From: an uncultured Lachnospiraceae bacterium
Lineage (GTDB): Bacteria > Bacillota > Clostridia > Lachnospirales > Lachnospiraceae
Assembly: GCA_947564645.1 (NCBI GenBank)
Contig: CANOCU010000009.1
Coordinates: 1-64,000 of the forward strand
DNA length: 64,000 nucleotides
Direction of reading: 5' to 3'
Shown in pieces: positions 54,762-61,396 of this stretch. Every line of letters begins with the position of its first letter. Position 1 is the first letter of the stretch. The notes under the pieces were generated by a model that was not told the origin of the DNA, ran no database searches, and saw only the letters and a list, made by a program, of their open reading frames with translations. A program made the translations under genes and the position numbers.

Positions 54762-54809
54762 TCTATTTACTCTATAGGAAATGGCGACAGAAAGGGGCGG
54801 GGTTTGGGC

Positions 54810-55782
54810 ATGGACGGAAAGAAACAGACCAAAGTGGAAAAAATGGAAGTACAGTCAGCCGAACTGATGCAGAAGATCCGTGTGGAATCTGATCAGAAGG
54901 AAAAACAGAAGCTGATTGCACAACGGGAAAGAATACAGAGAAAAGTGACTGCGCTCAGGAATGATCGTGTAGTCAGCCGGGAAACGAAGCGGGATATGGT
55001 GGCATACTCTTTTATCGCGCCGAACTTTATCGGATTTGCGGTATTTACGCTGGTACCGATCGCGTTTGCGTTTGCGCTGGCCTTTATGAACTGGGACGGC
55101 AGCAACGAGATCACCTTTGTGGGACTGCAGAATTTTGCGAAGCTGCCGCAGGATACCTTCTTTGTGGCGGCGCTTAAGAATACGATCGTATACGTGATCG
55201 GGACGGTGCCGCTCACCATGATCGCCTCGCTGGCGCTGGCGATCGTTCTGAATCAGAAGATCGTGGCCAGAGGGTTTTTCCGGACGGTGGCTTTTTTCCC
55301 TTATGTGGCTTCTCTGGTGGCGATCACGGCCGTGTGGAGTATGATCTTCCACCCTTCCAAGGGACCGATCAACTACATTCTCTACTCGGTATTCGGCGTG
55401 CCGCAGGAGAATCTGCCCAAGTGGTTCAGCGGTAATCTGGTTCTGCTGACACTGATCCTGTTTAGTGTCTGGAAATACATGGGCTATTATATGGTCATCT
55501 ACCTGGCCGGACTGCAGGGCATCTCCGCGGAACTTTACGAGGCGGGCAGCCTGGACGGGGCGGGCACCTGGCAGAAGTTTAAATACATCACGTGGCCGCA
55601 GCTTCGTTCCACGACATTCTTCGTGGTGGTTATGCTGACGATCAACTGCTTTAAGGTTTATGACATAGGCGTTTAACTATTGGGATCTGGGATATTCCAG
55701 CGCGATCGCCATGGTATTGTTCCTGATGGTGCTGGTGATCACATTGATCCAGTTCCGTTATGAGAAGAATCTGGACGCGTGA
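54810..55782 (+). pseudogene. CUT1 sugar permease, frame broken
   Basis: The first permease gene of module 3. A 60-residue charged N-terminal extension precedes five membrane helices with the EAA loop ELYEAGSLDGAGTWQKFKYI. At 55665-55670 the frame ends early (FKVYDIGV, stop 55674-55676). The rest of the protein, NYWDLGYSSAIAMVLF and an ending FRYEKNLDA (stop 55780-55782), continues in the +1 frame. About 20 residues of the loop between the last two helices are missing, so this is a deletion plus frameshift, not just one base. The channel would not work unless frameshifting or a sequencing error repairs the frame. Confidence 0.75.
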
Positions 55783-55825
55783 CAGGAACAGGGAAACTAT
55801 AAAATGGTAGAGAGGAGAAGCCATC

Positions 55826-56692
55826 ATGAGTAATACAGCAGAAAAGACAAAATACAGATCCAAGCATAAGAGCGAAATCGCCGGGAAGGTAGCCATCTAT
55901 CTCATCCTGCTTCTGATCACGGCAGCCATGGTCGTGCCCTTTTTGTGGATGCTTTCCGCGTCGATCAAGTCCAACAGGGAGGTTTTCCTGATGGATCCCT
56001 TCGAGTGGATCCCGAAGGAGCCCAAATGGGATAACTACATTAAGATATGGACGAAGATACCGCTCTTAAAATTCGTGCAGAACACCGTATTTCTGACGAT
56101 CGTAGTGACGTGTCTGCAGCTGGTGACATCCAGCTTTGCGGCCTATTCCTTCGCAAAACTGGAATTCAAACACAAAAACGCGCTGTTTATGGCGTATATC
56201 GCGACCATCGCCATGCCCTGGCAGGTGTACATGGTGCCGCAGTTCATTATGATGCGCGCCATGGGATTAAACGACAGGCTGCTTGCCATGATTTGTCTGC
56301 AGGCGTTCTCGGCCTTCGGCGTGTTCCTGATGAAACAGTTCTATGAGGGCATTCCCAGTGAACTGTGCGAGGCGGCCAGGATCGACGGCATGAGCGAGTA
56401 CAGGATCTACGCGAAGATCATGCTGCCGCTCTCGAAACCGGCGCTGTCCACGCTGACGATCTTTACGTTCGTGAACACCTGGAACGACTATTTAGGGCCC
56501 CTCATTTATTTGAAGACCGAGACGAAGAAGACGATCCAGTTGGGACTGAAAATGTTTATCGGCCAGTATTCCGCGGAGTATGGTCTGATCATGGCAGGCT
56601 CGGTGGTATCGCTGATCCCGGTTATTATCGTGTTCCTGTGCCTGCAGAAGTATTTCGTGGAGGGCGTGGCTTCTACGGGATTAAAAGGGTAG
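55826..56692 (+). CDS. CUT1 sugar ABC permease (MalG type)
   Basis: The second permease of module 3, 288 residues, six helices, intact. The EAA loop is ELCEAARIDGMSEYRIYAKIMLP and the end KYFVEGVASTGLKG is the MalG-type tail. AGAGAGGAG lies upstream of ATG 55826. Because its partner permease gene is frame-broken, this gene may be without a working partner, unless the paralogous permease of module 1 or another one substitutes. Confidence 0.93.
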   Translation: MSNTAEKTKYRSKHKSEIAGKVAIYLILLLITAAMVVPFLWMLSASIKSNREVFLMDPFEWIPKEPKWDNYIKIWTKIPLLKFVQNTVFLTIVVTCLQLVTSSFAAYSFAKLEFKHKNALFMAYIATIAMPWQVYMVPQFIMMRAMGLNDRLLAMICLQAFSAFGVFLMKQFYEGIPSELCEAARIDGMSEYRIYAKIMLPLSKPALSTLTIFTFVNTWNDYLGPLIYLKTETKKTIQLGLKMFIGQYSAEYGLIMAGSVVSLIPVIIVFLCLQKYFVEGVASTGLKG

Positions 56693-56790
56693 GAAAGGCG
56701 CACCGGTTTCATGAAATGACGGCGGAATCAGAAGAGGGACATGATCCGTAAGATGGAATGCGTCTGAAAACAAGCGGAAGAGGTATGCAT

Positions 56791-57405
56791 ATGGCAAGAC
56801 TATTTGACTTTGATAATCCGGTGTGGAAATTGATGGGGCGGGTGGCGGATCTGTTCTTTCTCACAATCCTGTGGGCGGTCTGCAGCCTCCCGGTGGTGAC
56901 GGCCGGCGCGTCCACAACCGCCCTGTATTATGTGGCGCTGAAGATGGCGAAGAATCATGAGGGCTATCTGGCGAAAGCTTTTTTCAGAAGTTTTCGGGAA
57001 AATTTCGTGCTGTCCACGGTAGTCTGGATGGTCATGGCCGGACTCGGCGGCCTGCTCGCGGCGGGCGGCCTGGCGGTGAGCCGTATGCCCGTAGAGCAGT
57101 CGGCGTTCTTCCTCTGCGCGTTGGTGGTTTTTGCAATTCTGTATCTGATGACGCTGACCATGCTCTTTCCGCTGGCGGCCAGGCTGGATACGGGCGCGGG
57201 GAGCCTGTTTCTGATGGCGTTTATGACGGCGGTGAAACATTTTTCCTGGGTACTTTTGATGACAGTGCTGTCACTTTGTGTGGCGGCGCTGGGAATCTTT
57301 GTTTTCTGGCCGGTGCTTTTCGTGGGCGCCGGCGGGATTGCGTGGGTACACGGCTTGATATTGGAACATATGATCTTCCCGAAGTACGGATGGGAGGAGA
57401 AGTGA
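56791..57405 (+). CDS. YesL family membrane protein (DUF624)
   Basis: A 204-residue membrane protein with about five helices. MARLFDFDNPVWKLMGRVADL, ILWAVCSLPVVTAGASTTALYY and the late GGIAWVHGLILEHMIF are YesL/DUF624 signatures. YesL genes are found with YesMN and sugar ABC operons in Bacillus and Clostridia; the role is unknown but clearly linked to carbohydrate uptake. The start at 56791 has GGAAGAGG seven bases upstream. It is the last gene before a hairpin at 57438. Confidence 0.85.
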   Translation: MARLFDFDNPVWKLMGRVADLFFLTILWAVCSLPVVTAGASTTALYYVALKMAKNHEGYLAKAFFRSFRENFVLSTVVWMVMAGLGGLLAAGGLAVSRMPVEQSAFFLCALVVFAILYLMTLTMLFPLAARLDTGAGSLFLMAFMTAVKHFSWVLLMTVLSLCVAALGIFVFWPVLFVGAGGIAWVHGLILEHMIFPKYGWEEK

Positions 57406-57437
57406 GAGCCTGTGACGAGGGTGATAAGGGGATTCAT

Positions 57438-57503
57438 ATAGAAAGCGGGGCGCTGCGCCGGGCCTTGGGCCGATCATACAGCGTCCTTTTTGGTGCTTTC
57501 TAT
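57438..57503 (+). terminator. Long imperfect hairpin after YesL
   Basis: ATAGAAAGC (57438-57446) pairs with GCTTTCTAT (57495-57503) and GCGCTG inside pairs with CAGCGT-like bases. A CCTTTTTGG stretch lies on the right arm. It probably ends the ABC-YesL operon, though it lacks a T-run directly after the stem. Confidence 0.5.
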
Positions 57504-57528
57504 GGTTGAAAGTAATGCGGAATTCTTT

Positions 57529-57632
57529 TATAGTTAATGATATTAGAAATGTTGCTTTTGGCCCTGCAGAAGTTTCCGTATATGGTTTTGGCAGGAGCCG
57601 GAAGCAGACATTTGTTATGTCGTTTACGATAA
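57529..57632 (+). repeat. Pair of promoter-family half-elements in inverted orientation
   Basis: TATAGTTAATGATATTAGAAAT (in part) at 57529 and TTATGTCGTTTACGATAAG ending at 57632 face each other across about 65 bases. The first matches the ART promoter's left half, the second its right half. The arrangement is that of terminal inverted repeats. No gene lies in the stretch 57406-57681. Confidence 0.45.
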
Positions 57633-57681
57633 GATAGATTATATCAGGAAAGGTTCAGTCAGGGATATTGCAGAGGCAGAT

Positions 57682-57776
57682 ATGAAAAAGAAAACAGCCA
57701 TCTATTTGCTGCTGGGGAGTCTGTCAGTTTTACTTTAACGGCCTGCGCTGCCTGGCCCGAAAATAAGACATTATAA
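57682..57776 (+). pseudogene. Remnant of a lipoprotein gene start
   Basis: From ATG 57682 the frame reads MKKKTAIYLLLGSLSVLL and stops at 57736-57738. Shifting frame by one base just there gives TACAAWPENK and a stop at 57776. Together this is a lipoprotein signal peptide with lipobox LTAC and ten more residues, broken by a one-base shift. The mature protein is gone. It runs into the end of the inverted Rpn remnant, which marks a deletion scar. Confidence 0.5.
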
Positions 57777-58301
57777 GATTTCGGTTGGATGATAGCCCTT
57801 TTCCATGGCCCATGTTTCAAGCCTGGTAAGTTTAGCCGCCAAGGTTTCATTTTCTGAGGTTAGGGTTTCAATTTTAGCCGCCCGTTCGTCCAGCATATCC
57901 AGAATGCCGCGCTGGGTGCGGTAGAAATCTTCACGGGCTTCGCATTCCATACGGATCTGCTCTTCTTTCGTGAGTTGATATACGGTGGCAGCGGCTTCTT
58001 TGAGAATTTTATTATCGCGAGTAAGCATATTAAGTTCCTCCCAGGTAGTGGCTTTGAAGAATCTGGCCCAACAGTCAAGTTGATGGGATTTGTTTTCTAC
58101 AGTTGCGAGATCGATACATGTTAAGTCTAACACAGAGAGGCGAAGCTTGTCACTATATAACGTGTGATTCTTAACATTTAAAAGCTGATATGTAGCATAA
58201 AATTCCGGCTGGCCAGGAAAGAGACAGAAGTTCAGGAGCCCGATCTGTATGACGGGCCTGACAGCGGAGTATTTTTCACCGGCCGGCAGGTTGTCAAAGA
58301 A
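57771..58301 (-). pseudogene. 5'-truncated Rpn family gene
   Basis: An open frame on the minus strand from 58301 to the stop at 57771-57773 encodes the C-terminal two thirds of an Rpn protein: FFDNLPAGEKYSAVRPVIQIG, FYATYQLLNVKNHTLYSDKLR, HQLDCWARFFKATTWEELNML and RMECEAREDFYRTQR. It aligns with the intact gene at 34761-35855 from about residue 135 onward. The nuclease active-site region and the start codon are missing, with a stop codon at the edge. The long heptad region is reduced to a short one. Confidence 0.8.
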
Positions 58302-58378
58302 TCATATATTGTGCATCTTGATGAAAGCAACGAACTATAATACTATAACAGATCAGGAAAAAACAGGAGGACACAAAT

Positions 58379-58489
58379 ATGACCACGAGAGAAAAATGGC
58401 TGGCACAGATGCTGAAAACAGCAGATCCGGCGATTCGGGACCTGGCGCCGTAGCTGGAACTGGAAGAAGGAATCTTAAAACAGCTATAG
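58379..58489 (+). pseudogene. Short ORF interrupted by an in-frame TAG
   Basis: After AGGAGG, ATG 58379 opens MTTREKWLAQMLKTADPAIR and ends in DLAP with TAG at 58451-58453. The same frame continues with LELEEGILKQL and a second TAG (58487-58489). A good ribosome-binding site and codon use suggest a real small protein of about 36 residues broken by a stop, or a leader peptide of 24 residues ahead of the GH88 gene. The stretch 58302-58562 holds nothing else. Confidence 0.4.
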
Positions 58490-58562
58490 AAAAAAGAAAG
58501 GCTTATTGGTACAATAAGAAACAAGAATATCAGAGACTGCAAAGACAAGGGGGAAGATCAAT

Positions 58563-59702
58563 ATGCAGGATTTTTTAAAGGAAAAGGACAGAGAGTGGCT
58601 GCAGGAAGTATTCGGGAAGCTGGATCGGAAGGTACTGCGGGAATGTGAGCGCCTGGGGGACAGGATCCCTTATATACCGGAGAACGGCAGGTATCTTGAG
58701 GACTGGGGCGAAAAGGATATCGCCTGGTGGACGAACGGTTTCTGGGGCGGGCTTCTCTGGCAGATGTATCATGCCACGGACAGATCGGAGTACCGCAAAA
58801 GCGCCGAGAAGGTGGAAGAGAGGCTGGACCGTTCGCTGGAAGAGTACGAGAATCTGTATCATGATGTGGGATTCATGTGGATGCATACGGCGGTGGCCGA
58901 CTATCGGCTTACGGGCAGTCGTAAATCTTATGTCAGAGGGCAGCATGCGGCTAATCTGCTGGCAGGACGGTTTAATGTGCTGGGTAATTATATCCGCGCA
59001 TGGAATGAAGACAAGGCAGGTTGGATGATCGTGGACTGCCTGATGAACCTGTCGCTTCTGTATTGGGCTTCGGAGCAGACAGGCGATCCACGTTTCGCGG
59101 CGATCGCGAAGCGGCATGCGGATACGGCTATGGAGAAGGTTCTGCGGCCGGACGGTTCCTGTAATCATATCGCGATCTTAGATCCGGAGACGGGAGCAGT
59201 GGAAGAACTGCCCGGGGGCCAGGGATACGGGGAGGGCTCGTCCTGGTCCAGAGGACAGGCATGGGCTGTCTACGGTTTTGCAATCAGTTATGCCCATACG
59301 AAGGAGCAGAAATACCTGGACGCGGCGAAGCGGGTGGCGCATTATTTTATTGCCAACGCTGCGGTGCACGATTTCCTGCCGCTGTGTGATTTTCGCGCGC
59401 CGGCGGAGCCTCTTTATTATGATGCCACGGCAGGCGCCTGTGCGGTGTGCGGCCTGTTGGAGATTGCTGCTCACGTGACGGAACTGGAAAAGCCGCTCTA
59501 TGAGCAGGCGGCGCTGCGGATGCTGCGCGCCATGGAAGAGAAGTTCTGCAATTGGAATGAGGAAGAGGACGGGATCCTGGGGATGGGTAAGGTGGCTTAT
59601 CACGAACAGGGCGACCGGCAGCAGGTGTCGATTATTTACGGGGATTATTTCTTTGCCGAGGCCGTACTGCGGCTGATGAAGAAGGATTTCTTTATCTGGT
59701 AA
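58563..59702 (+). CDS. GH88-type unsaturated uronyl hydrolase
   Basis: A 379-residue cytoplasmic (alpha/alpha)6-barrel enzyme. The two catalytic acids of the family match Asp101 in HDVGFMWMHTAVADY and Asp158 in MIVDCLMNLSLLYWAS. GEGSSWSRGQAWAVYGFAISY is the family's other landmark. GH88 enzymes hydrate and release the unsaturated uronic acid left at the end of lyase products of glycosaminoglycans or similar polysaccharides; a GH105 role is less likely. GGGGGAAG lies upstream of ATG 58563. It heads a glycosidase cluster with GH27 and DUF2264. Confidence 0.88.
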   Translation: MQDFLKEKDREWLQEVFGKLDRKVLRECERLGDRIPYIPENGRYLEDWGEKDIAWWTNGFWGGLLWQMYHATDRSEYRKSAEKVEERLDRSLEEYENLYHDVGFMWMHTAVADYRLTGSRKSYVRGQHAANLLAGRFNVLGNYIRAWNEDKAGWMIVDCLMNLSLLYWASEQTGDPRFAAIAKRHADTAMEKVLRPDGSCNHIAILDPETGAVEELPGGQGYGEGSSWSRGQAWAVYGFAISYAHTKEQKYLDAAKRVAHYFIANAAVHDFLPLCDFRAPAEPLYYDATAGACAVCGLLEIAAHVTELEKPLYEQAALRMLRAMEEKFCNWNEEEDGILGMGKVAYHEQGDRQQVSIIYGDYFFAEAVLRLMKKDFFIW

Positions 59703-59729
59703 TCCTGGAAAAAGAAAGCGAGGATGAGA

Positions 59730-60899
59730 ATGATGACAGCAGGACAGACAGGTTTTTGCCCGCCTATGGGGTGGAATTCGTGGAATACTTTTACATGGGA
59801 TATTAACGAAGATTTGATCAGACAGGTGGCGGACGTATTCGTCGCGGAAGGGTACAGGGACGCAGGGTATGAATATATCGTGATCGACGACTGCTGGAGT
59901 CTGAAAGAGCGCGACGCCAAGGGCAATCTGGTGGCGGATCCGGAGAAATTCCCCGGCGGCATGAAGGCGCTTGCGGATTACATACATGACAAAGGGTTGA
60001 AATTCGGTATGTATTCCTGCGCGGGCACTCATACTTGCGCCGGTTATCCGGGCAGCTTCGAGCATGAGTTCGAGGACGCGAGACAGTTTGCCGAGTGGGG
60101 TGTCGATTATCTGAAGTACGATTATTGCTATAAGCCGCGCACAATGGATGGGGAACTGCTGTATCGCCGGATGGCGCTGGCGCTTCGCAATTCCGGGCGG
60201 GACATCCTCTTTTCGGCCTGCAACTGGGGCGAGGACAATGTGCATGGCTGGATCCGTTCCGCGGGGGCGCACATGTACCGTTCTACCGGCGACATTCAGG
60301 ATAACTGGGAATCCATCAAGAAGATCGCGCTCTCCCAGATTGACAAGATGAGTTATACCGGCAGTTTCTGTCACAACGATATGGATATGCTGGTGGTGGG
60401 GATGCATGGCGGCAGCAACAATGATTTTATCGGGAAGATCGGCGGATGCACGGATGCGGAATACAGGACGCACTTTGCGCTGTGGTGCATGATGGGGTCG
60501 CCGTTGATGATCGGCTGCGACGTGCGGGAGGCAGACGAGGCGACGAAGGCTGTGCTGTTGAATCCGGATCTGATCCGGATCAGCCAGGATCCCGAGTCCA
60601 GAGGCAGCTATGTGGTCAATCCGGAACCGCAGTGGCTGGGCAACAGCGGATGCTTCGTGCTGGTCAGGGTTCTGTCGGACGGAGAACTGGCGATCGGTTT
60701 CTTTAATCTGGGCGAGGGACGACGGGAAATCCCGCTGCAGTTCTGGGATCTAGGCATTACTTATGGCTGTGGAGCGGCGCTTTCGCTTTATGACTGCTTT
60801 GGGCAAAAGGAACTGGGCAGCTTCCGGGAGCGGTTCGCAGCCACCGTGGAGTCCCATGACTGCCTGATCCTGCGGGGAAGGCTGCAGTATGACGGATGA
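59730..60899 (+). CDS. GH27 alpha-galactosidase-like glycoside hydrolase
   Basis: A 389-residue TIM-barrel enzyme without signal peptide. PPMGWNSWNTF opens the domain, IVIDDCWSLKERDAKGN follows, the nucleophile is Asp131 in YLKYDYCY, and the acid/base Asp188 in YRSTGDIQDNW. The C-terminal beta domain is present. The family contains alpha-galactosidases and alpha-N-acetylgalactosaminidases; the substrate loop is not decisive. The start is uncertain among ATG 59724, 59730 and 59733; 59730 sits best behind GCGAGG. Its 3' end overlaps the repeat protein gene. Confidence 0.9.
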   Translation: MMTAGQTGFCPPMGWNSWNTFTWDINEDLIRQVADVFVAEGYRDAGYEYIVIDDCWSLKERDAKGNLVADPEKFPGGMKALADYIHDKGLKFGMYSCAGTHTCAGYPGSFEHEFEDARQFAEWGVDYLKYDYCYKPRTMDGELLYRRMALALRNSGRDILFSACNWGEDNVHGWIRSAGAHMYRSTGDIQDNWESIKKIALSQIDKMSYTGSFCHNDMDMLVVGMHGGSNNDFIGKIGGCTDAEYRTHFALWCMMGSPLMIGCDVREADEATKAVLLNPDLIRISQDPESRGSYVVNPEPQWLGNSGCFVLVRVLSDGELAIGFFNLGEGRREIPLQFWDLGITYGCGAALSLYDCFGQKELGSFRERFAATVESHDCLILRGRLQYDG

Positions 60900-61050
60900 C
60901 GGCAAAAGGTGCAGCACGATGGATGACGGCAAAGGCTGCAGCATGACGGATGATGGCAAAGGCGGCGGCATGATGAATGACGGCAAAAGGTGCAGCATGA
61001 CGGATGACAGCAAAGGCTGTGGCATGATGAATGATGGCAAAAGCGGCAGC
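60889..61050 (+). repeat. Six tandem 27-base repeats
   Basis: Six units of exactly 27 bases beginning with ATGAYGGATGAYGGC-like sequence, coding nine residues each. Unit length is a multiple of three, so the copy number can vary without changing the frame, which fits slippage-driven expansion. Confidence 0.85.
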
Positions 61051-61254
61051 GGGCGTGACAGCAGTCTGTGTTATCAGTGCGCCGCGCCGCTTAGCTGGGA
61101 CGACCAGGGTATTTACCGGAAGATGGTCAGCCGCAATGCCAGGGAGTTTCTCTGCATGGACTGCCTGGCGGCGGCGCTTGGCTGCAGACGGCTGGATCTG
61201 GAAGAGAGGGTGCGGTACTATCGGGAATCCGGGAACTGCACGCTGTTCCGGTGA
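60889..61254 (+). CDS. Zinc-ribbon-like small protein with six N-terminal repeats
   Basis: A 121-residue protein. Residues 1-54 are six nine-residue repeats (MTDDGKRCS, TMDDGKGCS and so on), each coded by 27 bases. Residues 60-121 are a small conserved domain with CYQC and CMDC pairs 30 residues apart, probably a metal site, ending in a GNCTLFR tail. From memory, relatives of this domain are short stand-alone proteins near clostridial glycan genes, without repeats. It overlaps the GH27 stop by 11 bases, so it is co-translated. Function unknown. Confidence 0.7.
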   Translation: MTDDGKRCSTMDDGKGCSMTDDGKGGGMMNDGKRCSMTDDSKGCGMMNDGKSGSGRDSSLCYQCAAPLSWDDQGIYRKMVSRNAREFLCMDCLAAALGCRRLDLEERVRYYRESGNCTLFR

Positions 61255-61256
61255 GG

Positions 61257-61276
61257 TATAGTAAACGACATAACAG
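61257..61276 (-). repeat. Half-element TATAGTAAACGACATAACAG
   Basis: TATAGTAAACGACATAACAG at 61257-61276, read on the minus strand, matches the right half at 57613-57632 at 18 of 20 positions. It lies between the repeat protein and DUF2264 genes. Confidence 0.45.
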
Positions 61277-61327
61277 GGCTGTGGAAGGCTGAATCGTAAC
61301 TTGATGAGCAGAAATGGTATCATTTGT

Positions 61328-61379
61328 TTGACTGTGAAAAGTTAAATTGATAAAATAACAGTAATTGAAACCGGTTACA
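61328..61379 (+). promoter_or_regulatory. Promoter and LacI/CcpA-type operator of the DUF2264 gene
   Basis: TTGACT (61328-61333) and TAAAAT (61351-61356) have 17-base spacing. At 61365-61379, TTGAAACCGGTTACA matches the cre consensus WTGNAANCGNWNNCW exactly and is a near-perfect dyad centred on CCGG. It covers the transcription start. A LacI-family repressor or CcpA is the natural candidate, giving this gene its own control beyond the YesMN pair. Confidence 0.7.
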
Positions 61380-61396
61380 TATTGGAGGATAATAGG

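Noticed and set aside
60757-61323. Long antisense frames with Ala/His/Ile repeats opposite the 27-bp repeat region
   Set aside because: The 27-base repeat is a multiple of three, so every frame through it stays open. Base usage and the conserved CxxC domain support only the plus-strand frame.
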